Positions 20,996 to 32,800 of a stretch of 64,000 bases of DNA are shown here, in pieces; within the stretch, counting starts at the first letter, position 1; the number at the start of each line of letters is the position of its first letter. The notes below the pieces were generated by a model. The model was given only the letters and a program-made list of their open reading frames with translations. It made no database searches and had not been told where the DNA came from. Origin of the DNA: Sanderia malayensis (Eukaryota > Cnidaria > Scyphozoa > Semaeostomeae > Pelagiidae); the NCBI GenBank assembly GCA_013076295.1, contig RQOL01000532.1:2108001-2172000 (forward strand), given 5' to 3'. A program made the position numbers and the translations under genes.

Positions 20996-23613
20996 TTATC
21001 TATCAGCAGCGACATCTGGGAGGGTGGTGGCTTTATCCAGCACGACTTTAGAGTGAATTAAGCATTCGTCTTTGAATTCTGTTAAAACCTGCGTTAGTGC
21101 ATCGCCAAGTAATTTCTCATGTTCTGGGAGTTTTCTAAGTTCAAAAATAATCAAAATTTCAGTTATATTTATATTCAAGTATAAGTAGAAATTTAGAGTA
21201 GTTTCACTTGAAATGTTTTTACACACAAACTTACCTTGCGATCAATTTCACAACCATCGCAATAGTTTCCGAACCGTCTAGATAGTTCTGTTGGAAAAGT
21301 GATAGGCTTATAAGCATGAGAACAAACTGTAAGCTATCTAGCTTCATAAAAACATTTGACCACCAACCTTTTCTATTTTTTTAAGCTTTCGTTCTAAAAT
21401 AATCTTCTGGGCTTTAACTTTTGCTTTTGCTATCCTCTTTTTCTTAAGTCTCTTCCTTCTATCATTAAATAATTTCACTTTCTTTGCACGACAATCAGAT
21501 TGGCTGACAATTTTATTTGCTTCATTCATATTACCTGTCCATTTTCTCCCTCTATTAACTTCTTCAAAATTATCAACTGAAGTGTTGTTAGACTTATTAC
21601 GAGCTACACATCGTTTCCATTTTCCTCTGAAATTATGGAATTGCCCACTAACTGCTGACATTTGATCAATTCCACTTGCATTTAACCCCAACATTTGCCT
21701 GTGCATTTTCCTTTGTTTTTTCACTGGAGAATGAACAATGTTCTCAATTTCTTTGCCTTTTCCCTGATTAACCTTTTCAGTTGTGCTCAAAGCTTGAAGT
21801 TTTATATTGCTTGAAGTTATGGCATCTTCAACAACACCTGGATCCTTTTCAATTGATAGACACCTGCTATTTGCATTGCTGCTACTCACACTGCTATCAT
21901 GTGAACTGTCATTTTTTCCACTGCTATCATGTAAACTGTCATTTCTTCCACTTTTATTACGTAAACTGTCATTTCTTCCACTGTCACTTCTTCCACTATC
22001 ACTTCTTCCACTGTCATTTCTTTCACTGTCATTGCTTCCACTGTTATTGCTTACACAGCCAACATTTTCCTCATTGCTATCTGCACCATCATTACATGAA
22101 CTGCTGGTCGTACTTACATCACTACTGCTACTTGCAACGCTGCTACCATCTGAACTACCACTGCCTCCACTACTTGAACTACTGCTGCTACTTGAACTAT
22201 TTCTTCTTGAGTTGTGTTTTTCAACCACTATTTCCAAATGACCATTGGTCTGTTTCTTACTTTCTTCCTTCATCTCTTTACTCATTTCATGAGACTTTGA
22301 AACACGACCGTTCACTGCATTGAACTGAGATTGATAACCATTTGCTAACTGGTTTACAATTTCTCTCTTTGATGCATTGACATGTTCCTTGAGATTCTTT
22401 ACCTTATCAAATTGATCCAGCTTCCTTTGTTTAATCACAAGATGACTATCCAAGCTTCTATTCACTTCTTTTGAAAAACTAACATTAACCTCAGCATCCT
22501 TTTCTTTGCTTAATGGGCTCTTACCTCCTTTGGCACTATCTTTATTTACAGATGGAATACTCTCATGAATCTTGATATTTGCTTTATTTACTTTCAGGTT
22601 CTGCTCTGTTTTTGGTTGAGCATTGTTTGTGCCATGCTTTGAAACTTTACTTCCACTATTCTCTGGTGATTCTAAAGCTTTTTTCTGTGGAAGGAAGATT
22701 GCTTTCTCAATGCGTTCTTTGACTTTTTTCAATTCCTCGTTCAACTTCCTATCATCCAGCCTGTCTGCTTTTCTTTTCCGCCAATTTTGACTCCGGCTTG
22801 TTGGAGCTTTTTTTCCTGACTTTTTGTAACCATTTGAAAAATGCTCTTTGGTTGATGGTATGTTGCTTGATTGTGTTGAAACATTGCTGAAGAACGGGAC
22901 ATCCATCACTGGTCTGAACAACGGAGTATTATAAGCCCCTAAGAAATATTAAAGATCATAAAGATCACATTAATAATTTATATATCCCATGAGGAAGTGA
23001 GGCTTATGCTTAAAACAACATGTGTGTGCAAGCAAAATTCCTAGGAACTTGAAAGACCTGAAATCATAATAATAAGCACGAGAATAAAACGCCAGAGAGC
23101 AAACTTTTATTCATAGATTCAATTATTGTTACGTACTGTTATTTTGTTGGGCTCGCAAAACAGTTCTGGCATGTTCAGTCAACAAACCAACTGTCAGTCT
23201 GTCTCCAAATAAGAATTTATTGTTATATTTTGAGATAATTTCTTCTATTGTTCTTCGATCGTAAAACTGGTACACAGCAGAGAAAGTCTCAGCCGTTCCA
23301 TGGCCTCGCGATTCAGAGAAACAAAGTCTACATTTCTTTCCTTCTTTTCGGATAATGTAAGTACTGCAAAATAATTGATAACGCAAGTTATTGCTTGGCT
23401 TGGCAAATCGGACTTCTCGTCCTTGTCACATAGCAGCGAGCTAAAACGCACAAGTAGTAGCAATAAAAATAAGTTATTAATTTAGAAGCACAAGATCATA
23501 AAGTCTTACCAGATTTTATACACATTATTTGGGTTAGTTATTCCACTTACAAATACGCAAAGATTGGGATTTTCAAAACGGTGATGTTGATTTTGAAAAC
23601 ACGATCCCGACAT
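20996..23613 (-). CDS. Putative nuclear RNA-binding protein: RRM-like N-terminus, Ser-rich repeats, periphilin-like C-terminus
   Basis: Five exons (23510-23613, 23137-23363, 21368-22938, 21235-21287 and 20996-21134) join in frame to about 697 aa. Residues about 18-95 look like an RNA-recognition fold: a LCVFVSGI strand resembling RNP2, a helix, then a TFSAVYQFYDRRTIEEIISK strand-helix pair and FLFGDRLTVGL as the last strand. A long low-complexity region follows, with basic KKAPTSRSQNWRKRKADR, a poly-Ser/Gly stretch and an eight-fold tandem of SGRNDS-like hexapeptides. Near the C-terminus is a very basic helix, then SETIAMVVKLIA and LLGDALTQVL, resembling the C-terminal coiled-coil domain of periphilin-1 (a HUSH-complex subunit). 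Both assignments are by eye; the protein could belong to another family of nuclear RNA-binding factors. The start at 23613 precedes the first strand of the domain. Confidence 0.7.
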
Positions 23614-24142
23614 TTTCCATTTCCAGAGAACCAAGCAACGAACAATGAAAACAATTAAAACAGCAAAACAAAATAAAATAAAACAAAGAAATAGCAGCTT
23701 GATTGACAAAAGGTCAGCAGGGTAAGTCCCTGTGCGGATGGCGAATCTTTATGTCAGGTCAGATGAATCTGAATGTGAATGGGTTATGATTTTATTATAC
23801 TTCATGTAAAGAATGTCCAAAAGAATATTTTGATGAAAATTTATATTGTACTCCAAAATCAGGAAAGGTTAAGAAACTGCAGCACCCAAGGCAAAAACTT
23901 AAAAACTGACTTTATATTGAAAATATAAAAGAATCCAGAGTTCATATTTTTTATTGAAAATCTTGGAAAATAGATAGACCACTTCAGGTCCATAATGAGA
24001 ATAAGACAAAAAATACATCAACTTAAAAATCCGATGATAATTATGAAATAGAAAATATTAAATCTTCACTATAGACTATTGCCTGGAATTATTAATAAAG
24101 GTAATGAAGTTATGAATGGCCTAAAGTCTGTTAAAAACTGGC

Positions 24143-27060
24143 CTAGCCATCGGAGTTTGGTGCAGGCGTTGGTTTGTGGATTCTTTTTGCCCCACGACCA
24201 GGAGGGGGTTTTGGCTTATCGAATTTAGGACGATGGAGGGTCTTTTTGGGATGTACTTCATCTTGTAAAAACTCCTCAGTTAACTCCGCTCCGCCTGATA
24301 TTTCAATCTATGAATTAAAAATTTAGCGAGCATTATAATAAATAATGTTATTAGAATGTAGCGAAATGTCTAAATGGGCAAATATATTAGCGAAATGTCT
24401 AAATTGGCAAATATATTGCTCCAAGGCACAGTGAGTTTTTTATGATAGTAAAATATGCGTGAAAACAAGGGGGCAGAGAGGGGAAGTGAAAAGCTGGGAA
24501 AAGATAATATTTAATATTAAAGAAATTTGGCTACCTTACGAACAATTTCCATCTCCTCCACCTGTTCACAGAAGCCGATGACAGCGGCTTTACATGAAGA
24601 ATATAGCATGCGTTCTTTCACGGAGCACGAATAACCCGGCATGGAGTAAATGAAAACTGCAAGAAAATAAAAATAATTAATTATCAAAATAACAATTCCC
24701 GCAATCGTTGAAATTATAATCATTATTCAGGTGTTATTGTAAGTGCTTAGTGTTTTGTAACTCAGCGAGGGTAAACTTCCTTGAAAGAACCTTGAAGGGG
24801 CGAAATACCGGGGGAAAATACACTTACCTATATTTTCCATGTAATCTCCTTCGTGTGTGTGTTTGAAAAGAAAGAAATGATAACGTGCTGCGTCGGAAGG
24901 AACCATTGTTGACAGATCATTAACATGCAAATCAACTTCTGCCCTCTCTAAGTTGATTTCTTCTTTATCTATATCTATGCTCTAAGAAGAATTAAATATA
25001 TTTTTACTATTGCATAACACCAGATAATGTAATACAGTATAGCGTAGTTAGTATATTGTAACACAGTAAAGTACAGTAAAGTATAACATAACATAGTTTC
25101 ATATAGTATGACATAGAATGGAGTATAGTCTAGTCTAGTCTAGTCTAGTCTAGTCTGGTATATTATAGTATAGTATAGTATACAGTCGACTCTGTTTAAT
25201 TTGAACACCCTGGGGAAGCGTGGAAATGTTCGAATTACAAAAATTTTGAATAATAGAGGTTTGTTTTATAAGAATTGGTTCATTAGTGATCCTTGAAGGG
25301 ACAGAGAACTTCGTTCGAATTAGATAGAGCTCAAATTACACGAGTTCAAACTATGGAGATTTGACTGTAGTATAGTAGAGGATGGTATAGTATAGAATAG
25401 TATAGGATGTTATAGCATAGCATTGTATAGGATGATGTGTTGTAGATGATTGTAGTTTATGTCAGAGTTATTGTAGAGCACAGAATCATATCTTGCATAG
25501 CATACCAGTTGAACGTAACAATTTTCTTTTCCTTTCAGCCTCCTCAGCTCTTCAAGTGCCTCTTCAGCAATCGGAAAATGAAGTCCAGGAAGTGTAACAT
25601 GCTTTGAATCCACACCTCGATGCACGATATGCTAAAAAGATAGTTAATGAATGGTTTGTTATCTTTATATTAGCTTACGTGACTTCTTTTGAAACTTGCA
25701 TTGTGATGCGATGAGATTTGAGTAATAAACTACCTCATTGCTCTGCAATTCTTTCAGTTCCATCTCTTTCTCAGTCAGTGGTGCTTCGGCAGTCTTTGCT
25801 ACCATGTGCTTGCGATAACCTTCAAGTGATACCTCAGACTAGAAACAGATACGGTATCAATAATATTGTTACATACTTGAACACAGACATTTGTCTTCAT
25901 TTTCAAGTCCATATATAACCAAGGGATCTTACAGAATGCGTTGCAAATATCTCATCAACTATATGACCATTTCCGAACTCCATTTTCATGGTCGCCCGTG
26001 TACCAGCAAACAGCATCTTCTCTCTCACCTATGGAAAAAAAAATCAAAAAAATATTATTTTGTACGTGAGATATATCACCATAAATCAGATAATTGCGAT
26101 ATGAATTGAATCAATTTTGAGCTTACCACAGCAAAGTCAGGGGAATAAGCTATGAACAGCCATTCGTAGCCTTGGTTATTTTTTGTGTCCATTCGGTACA
26201 AAAGGTAACACGGTTCCTTCTCGTGAAGGAATGGCAAAACACAATTATCATAATCTTTAACAAGTCAAGGAAAACAATGGGCATTACAGACGTATAGCAT
26301 ACATTGATGCAAGAGAGGGGAGAGGGAGGGGTAGAAGGGGGAGGGGGAGGAGAGGAGGAATGCTATTTCATTAAAAACATTAATTTACTTTGACAATGTT
26401 GACATGTCATAGAATCGAAAATTGAAAAATCGCTCCAGGCTGTAGTCATTGACCCACTTGGCTCACATTTGCTTCCGAATGCTGATCGTTTCTAGTTAAC
26501 CTAATGACCAGGTGTCCCTGATCTGATTTCACTACATAGTTTGGTTAATTTGAAAATAGGATACCATCTTCAAAACTGCCTTCTGGCTCCTTGGAATCTT
26601 CCAAAACAAGTTCCTCTACAAAATAGAAATAAATAGTCTTTTTTCAAGAAACTCAAATTGAACACCCACTCAACTCATATATATATATAATATACTGAGA
26701 TCTAATTAAATTACGAAGATATTAACAACATACAACCATACCATCTTTAATGCCAATTTTTATGCATCGAACTCTCCCTTCTTTAGCTTCTCCCAAGAAC
26801 TTCGTAAGATCATGATTAGCTAGGAATTGATATGAGGCATAAATTGATCAGTGTTTCAGATGGTTCAAGTGTCAAGGGTAAACAAACAAATGAAAGGAGT
26901 CGCGAAATATTTGAAAAAAGAGGCCTAGCTCAATTTTTTCACGCAGCAAGTTCTCGAATCGACTAATTAAACACGATTACTCGTGTTTATATCGTGTTTA
27001 CGCTATTTCAAGTCAAAAGGAGCCATCTTCATTACCTTTGATTCCAGTCTGGTGCGACAT
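24143..27060 (-). CDS. TWF1: Twinfilin (actin monomer-binding and capping protein)
   Basis: Ten exons: 27036-27060, 26742-26819, 26565-26615, 26127-26254, 25933-26028, 25734-25838, 25506-25631, 24828-24981, 24535-24656 and 24143-24307. They join in frame to 349 aa (vertebrate twinfilin-1 is about 350). The protein starts MSHQTGIK as in other twinfilins. It has two ADF-homology domains: residues about 5-140 contain [28 protein letters not shown], split by an intron after DFAV; residues about 175-315 contain [20 protein letters not shown] and [20 protein letters not shown]. The C-terminal tail [20 protein letters not shown] fits the basic capping-protein-binding tail. Twinfilin sequesters ADP-actin, caps barbed ends and helps depolymerise filaments. 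It is divergently paired with MRPL46, with 170 bp between start codons. One intron contains a pogo-like MITE. Confidence 0.97.
25010..25440. repeat. TAGTA/TAGTC-type microsatellite interrupted by a MITE
   Basis: Degenerate short repeats (TAGTC, TAGTA, TATAG types) occupy a twinfilin intron on both sides of the element at 25181-25369. The flanks continue the same TATAGTA motif, so the element inserted into pre-existing simple repeat DNA. Confidence 0.7.
25181..25369. mobile_element. Pogo/mariner-like MITE
   Basis: About 189 bp including the flanking TA. Left end TACAGTCGACTCTGTTTAA; right end GAGATTTGACTGTA, which reverse-complements to TACAGTCAAATCTC. Further in, TTTGAACACC and GTTCAAAC are also inverted. 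CAGT ends flanked by TA fit Tc1/mariner/pogo elements. It has no coding capacity. Confidence 0.7.
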
Positions 27061-27230
27061 TTTTGAGCAACTGTACCCTCCTGATCCCGCAACTGATCAA
27101 CGAAATCTTGTGATGAGCGATCCTTCCGGGTCGGTGGGTTGGTAAAAAATACTAGTCGCCAAAAGCACCATACATAAAAAACTGGTCCTGGTGCATACTA
27201 AAATTGCTTTGCTTGTTATATATAAACATC
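27061..27230. promoter_or_regulatory. Bidirectional promoter of twinfilin and MRPL46
   Basis: Only 170 bp separate the two divergent start codons, so both 5' untranslated regions and core promoters must fit here. No TATA box is obvious at a fixed distance from either start. Confidence 0.6.
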
Positions 27231-29351
27231 ATGGCGGCGGACATGTGCAGAATTTCTCAGCGAGTTCTTTTCCTGAGGTACTCAATTAACACCTCTCTGC
27301 CAGGTATTCATATCTTGCTAATGTACAGCTTTTAAATTTTTTAAAGAATTGATAGTCTTTCTACTAAATATACTTAAATTTTTCTCTAAAAGCCATTGCA
27401 CACTAGAGATTAGGGTGTGGCAAGTTATATGGGTGGAGCAGGGCGTGGTCCTGTAGAATTTATCACAGTGTTTATTTAAAAAATAAAATAATTATTAAAT
27501 CATTATTGCGTTTTATTAAAATAATGTTTTTCAAAATTATTAGCAGAATTAGTTATTTTATCTACTTGGTTTGTTAATTTTACAGGCTTGAGAAAGAAGT
27601 GCAGAACCTCATTCTTATCAACGGAAGCAGTTGCGAATGTTGATACACCAATTTATAGAAAGCCTTGGCGAGTGTTTGTGGCAGTTTTATTAGAAAGAAA
27701 GCCAATCGTATCAAAAGCAAAAAATGATATTGAAATGAAATTTGATGATTTTCAAAGGAAGCTGGAATTCGAACAAAGTGCATTGTCAGATTACGAGTTT
27801 ATGAAGAATAAAATCAAGAAAAGCTCAGTGACGGGAAAAAAGAAATTGACAGAAGCAGAAGAGCAGAAACGGATTGAAGCCGAGAGGGAATTTGCAAGAT
27901 TGGAGGTAGCTAAAGCTGAATTCATTTCGAGAAGCTAGTTACGAGGAGAGTCATAGGAGTATTATGTGGCATTGTATACTCAAATTGGCTCAAATTGAAC
28001 TTTAAAGTCACTGAAAGAGTTTTCTCTTTAGCATTTAGAGCAAATGTTAGTTCATGATATCCTTAATTAACAATGCTGTTGTTAAGTTTGAAATTTTTTA
28101 AAATTTTTCTATTTTCATTAGGATGAGGAAAAGTCAGTTCAAGAAGAAGTTGAGAATCTCAAATTACAAAACCGACTTACACCTGATGATGAAACAAACA
28201 ATTTGATGTCGTTAAACAGAAATCTTGATAAGAGTTTGCACCTTGTTTTGAAAAACGAAACAAAATGGTTGCTTCCTGAGGCTGAGATTGCAGAAGGAGA
28301 AAACCTCAGACAGGTATAACATGATTCATAATATACAATATACAGTTTTTTCATAAAAAGACATAACTGAGTACTATTTTATAAGAAAGCAGTATGCAGT
28401 TTGTCAAAGAGTTAAGAAAGTTTAGTACTGGATTTTTGAGACTTAAGAAAGCTAAACAATTTAGATTTTCAAATTTTCAAGAATAAATTGTTCTTCAAGC
28501 ACTAATTAATTAATATTGTGACTATAATGAATTGTTTATTAACATTTAATGTTCAACATTTTTGCTTTGCTTCTGGAATAATAATCCAAGGAATTCAAGT
28601 AATCCTTCAATTTTCTCATATACATTACTTGTGAATTGAATTTTCTGTTTTTCCGCAGGCTGCAGAACGGATTCTACGTGATCAGTATAACACTGACATT
28701 CCAGCATTGTTTTTAAGCAATGCTCCATCAGGTGTTTATACAGAGGAAATTGATAGCAAGGACAAAGTGAAGAGTGATTATCAAGGAAGAAAAGTAAGCC
28801 TTTAATTCGGTTTTTTCCTTTTTGGAGCTCCATGATATTTTAACTTCGCCACATCTGTGATACGCAATGAAATGCATCAATGATACTTGGCATTGCTTAT
28901 TCCTTTTTTGATAAACCATTAATTTGTGAAGAATTCCCTGTAGGATATTCACAAACACGAAATATCAGCTGGATTTTTATGAAATATTAAGCATTTTAAA
29001 TGCTATACTGTGCAGTCAACCAATAAAGTTATTGGTCTAAACTTGCTGCTACTTGCAATACATTTACTAAGAAATTTCAGTGTCTTAATACTTGACCTCA
29101 ATATCCTTGCGAATGATCTTCAGGATGGGGGCTAATTTGTGGGGGGGGGCTTTTTCAAGGGGGGCATTCTTGGATTTATTAAGTGATGGTGTGATGATCT
29201 TTTGTTTCAGGTTTTTTTCTACAAAGCAATGCTACAGATGGGAAGAAATGATCTACCTTCTCTCAAAAATGAATTTAAATGGCTCACCATAAATGAAATG
29301 TACAAGACCATACCAACAGAGTATTTTAAACAAGTCAGCAAGTTTATCTAA
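27231..29351 (+). CDS. MRPL46: Mitochondrial large ribosomal subunit protein mL46
   Basis: Five exons (27231-27303, 27586-27905, 28122-28313, 28659-28793 and 29211-29351) join in frame to 286 aa, close to the family's usual length of about 280. The first exon encodes a basic, Arg-containing N-terminus (CRISQRVLFLRYS) consistent with a mitochondrial presequence. The PWRVFVAVLLERKPIVSKA segment starts the mature domain; LNRNLDKSLHLVL, WLLPEAEIAEGENLRQAAER and the VFFYKAMLQMG..WLTINEMYK region correspond to the Nudix-like fold of mL46. Translated outward from the shared promoter with twinfilin. I end exon 2 at GAG|GTAGCT because this keeps frame into DEEKSVQEE. Confidence 0.95.
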
Positions 29352-29888
29352 TAAGGTTAGTTCAATGTTTCATTAAGAGTCCAATAGGTATGCGAGTCTA
29401 TTTCTCCACATTGTCTGCTGCAATGCGAATTTTAGCCTCCTGTTAGAAGATCTACACCAAAATAAGTAAACACCAAGGTTTGCTTTTGTGAGTATTAATG
29501 CAAAATTTATAAAGCTGAATATTTTCTGAACAATTAACTTTTGGATATAAATTAATAGTGGTGATAAAAATTATTTGCAACACGAGCTGTATAAAACAGA
29601 ACACAAATAATCCCCCCTATCCAGCCCCCTTCTCTAGCCCCTCCCATTTGATATCGTCTGTTGATGATCACTACTAAACTGCGTATTTCCAGCATTTTAT
29701 GCTTTGCAACATTTTGGAGGGAAGTATATGTTAAAATCTTCACTCCAAATGCCAGGTTTAACTCAGTTTATATCTACATTTTCAGTGCTATAAATCGTTA
29801 TTAATTGGGTAATAATTTAGGAATATAATGATTTGGAAGATTTGTTAAACAAGCTGGGTGACTGTGTTGGTTTGAAATGAACTGATTT

Positions 29889-32800
29889 TCATGATTTTCT
29901 ACCCCAAGAAAGATTGAGTGATTTTGCAGCTTTTAGGATACTTTCATAAGCTTCATCTCGCCCCATCATTGCACCAAAAAGAAAGGGCTGAAATAAACAA
30001 AAGGTAAATTTAAAAATCTAATATCAAACAATACCATTTAACATCAAACAATAGGGGTAAAGTTTTTTTAATAATGCGAGATGTTTAGAGTTTGCAAAAG
30101 TTTACTGACCTTTTCATTAGTTTTTGTCATCACTTCGATGGACATCCCACTTCCAGGTAGGATTGAAAATGGCTTCGACTGAGGAAGAACAATATAATAG
30201 AAAACATTATTAGACACATGTTTGAGCTCTTCGGGCTTCCTGAACAGGAGTATGTTGAAATTGGTTAAGTATTAAAAATATTTACTATTACAAACCTTGT
30301 TGACTTCGATAATATCATGGAGACGCAAAGCGAAATTCTTTTTCGAATGAAACTGATTGCGTTCGAAACAGAGAAAACTGGAATGGTAAAAACCATATAA
30401 ACCAATAACATTAGAGAGTTGCTATCACATGACCAGGAAAGCTAACTAGCTGATTGGTCAATGATATTTCACTTACTTTTTCGTCAAATACAGTCGGCCA
30501 TGTTTCATGTTGGACAACGGGTTATCTTTATTCAGCAGGGTGCATCTTCGCCCGTCTTGCCAGCCTGAAATTATCAATAATAGACGTTCACCTTACCCCC
30601 GGGACTTTGCTGCTTGACTAGACTTAACAATATTCAAATTGAGAGTGTTTGGCGGGGGGGGGGTGCATAGCTTACCAAATAATGGATGCTCGGATTGTGG
30701 TAGCTGAAATCTGTCACAAAACACAATCGTCTCCCAAGACGCGTCTTCTGATTCGTCATCCGCCAAGTTACCTTTTGCATCTGCTCCATTTCTTGTTGGA
30801 GATGATCGCGTGTTGGTCTAGAACAACCGATAAATGTTACATTTTTAATCGAATCTTATGAAACGCGTAAAACACCAGCCAATGAACTAACACATTTTGC
30901 TATAAAATTTAATGTCTGGTCTATAGAGTACAACAAGTCCTCGATTAAGCCCTCGGGGGCTTATTTCACAAAAAATATTTTAGGGTGGGGGCTTAATCGA
31001 GGACTTGCAGTAAACATGCAAATTTTGCATCCAGCCTATTGTATTTGAACAATAAGCTGGACAATATTTGAACAATATTTATTGCTTCTTCTATTGTTTT
31101 GAAGTGAAATTTTGGCCCAGAGGGTCTTAAGTTGGTTCTCAATTTTAGCCCAGAGGGTCTTAACTAGGTTTCTACTGTATAGTTCATATACCTTATCAGG
31201 ATTGATAAAATTTAACTCACGTCATCTTGAGTGTTGGCTGCACCATTAACCTGGCTTCTGTCTGTCCCATTCTCTGTGTCTGTTTTGAGGGCGTTCGCTT
31301 GCTCCCTGGTTGGCAGTTCATCCCAAAGCCGGGCAATGTTGTCGTATCGTTTCTTCACCTTTAAAAATAGAAATAATTTTCGCATTTCATTAATCGATTA
31401 TCCACTTGTTTGTGTTAACCAATTGGATCACAGCACCCCAGCTCACGTGATAGCTATTCTGCGAATTGATTGGTCCGTGTCTTGGGGTAATAGAAATTGC
31501 CTAACCTTTGGAAACCTCTTGTATATTGGTGATACGATAAACAACTTGCACCCAAGTCCAAAGCCTGAAAAGTAGACATTAATTGGTGTTGTAAAGAGAT
31601 ACAAATAATGGATAAATAATAGTAGATATAGTAGATTATAATAAGAACTAGGAAGGCTGGCGCGAGTAGATTATAATAAGAATAGCGTACACTATTGCGA
31701 ATACCAGACAACTAAATTCGACATTGCATGCTCGAAACTTTACATTATATGGCTGTTCACAGTTGTCTGGTGATCGCAATAGCGTGCAAATCCGAGTTAC
31801 AACCAATGAAGTTTTCGTTATGCGTTGTTCTTATCATAATAAACTTGCTCTGCCTTGGAGCACTGTCCTTTTCTATCAAAACATTTCGCTACATTCTCGT
31901 AATAGATAACTGCTTGGAAACTAACATACCAATTGGTAGGAAAAATAGCCTTGGTGATAGGACCAAAGAGGCGAAGAAAAGTGCGACTAAACCAGTGTAT
32001 AGTTTCTTTGAGGCTTCAGCATGTTGCCACATGAATAAGCTAAAAAGTAACAACATAATTTTCGACCATAATAAGGGTCTATTGGTCTATACACCTTGGT
32101 TACATAATAATAGCTGGTCTTATAAATTGTTATGGTGGGGGTAGTGGAATTTTGATGCTCAAACCTTTCAAATTTTTCAATGGAATCTGCCAGGTCTCCA
32201 AGGGTATTCTGAAAAAGAAATTTAGGCATTAAAATTCAACCCAAATTCTCTGCATTGAATATCGGGAAATATGATGAAGGTAATAATAAGAAAGTATTAC
32301 TTGAACTTTTCTTGCGATTTGGATAACAATTTGATATTTCTCTGACCAACTTGTAACTTCAGATTTTGAATCCTGAAATTATAGTTCTATTAAATACTTT
32401 ACAATAATAATCAGGAATTATTGAAATATATGGATTTATAAGCTTTTGAGGAGTAGCACGAGACTCATTTTTTTTAATATTTGCACACAGACTTACCTCT
32501 TCAGATTCTTTCTTGCTCTCACGATAACCGAACTTCTGAGCAATTCCTCTTTGAAGGAAACATAAGTCATTGGATCATTAAAATTTCTGTTTATAATATC
32601 AAATGTTAATTTTATTATATTAATATTAGAATTTCCAAATGATTATGGTTGCTTACGACTTACTTTACAGTTAAGTAGTTGATTGACAGTTTCAGAACAG
32701 CAATGAGTAGAACCAAAGGTATAAAACAACCAATCCAAATGGAGTAAAGATAAATCTAAAAAGATAAATAGATAAAATTATCAACATTGTAGCAATAGGT

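Noticed and set aside
20738..21061. 107-aa plus-strand open frame
   Set aside because: AT-rich, no domain, overlaps the last exon of the opposite gene whose splicing and frame are well supported.
21781..22323. Plus-strand open frames rich in His/Cys/Tyr or Leu
   Set aside because: They are antisense shadows of the Ser/Asp repeat region of the minus-strand RNA-binding protein gene.
27588..27938. 116-aa frame as a complete small protein
   Set aside because: It is MRPL46 exon 2 read through its donor; the next exon continues the family sequence in frame.
31724..32144. 138-aa plus-strand frame with a hydrophobic segment
   Set aside because: It is antisense to the GRAMD4 exon 31930-32039, whose minus-strand translation aligns with the GRAMD4 membrane hairpin.
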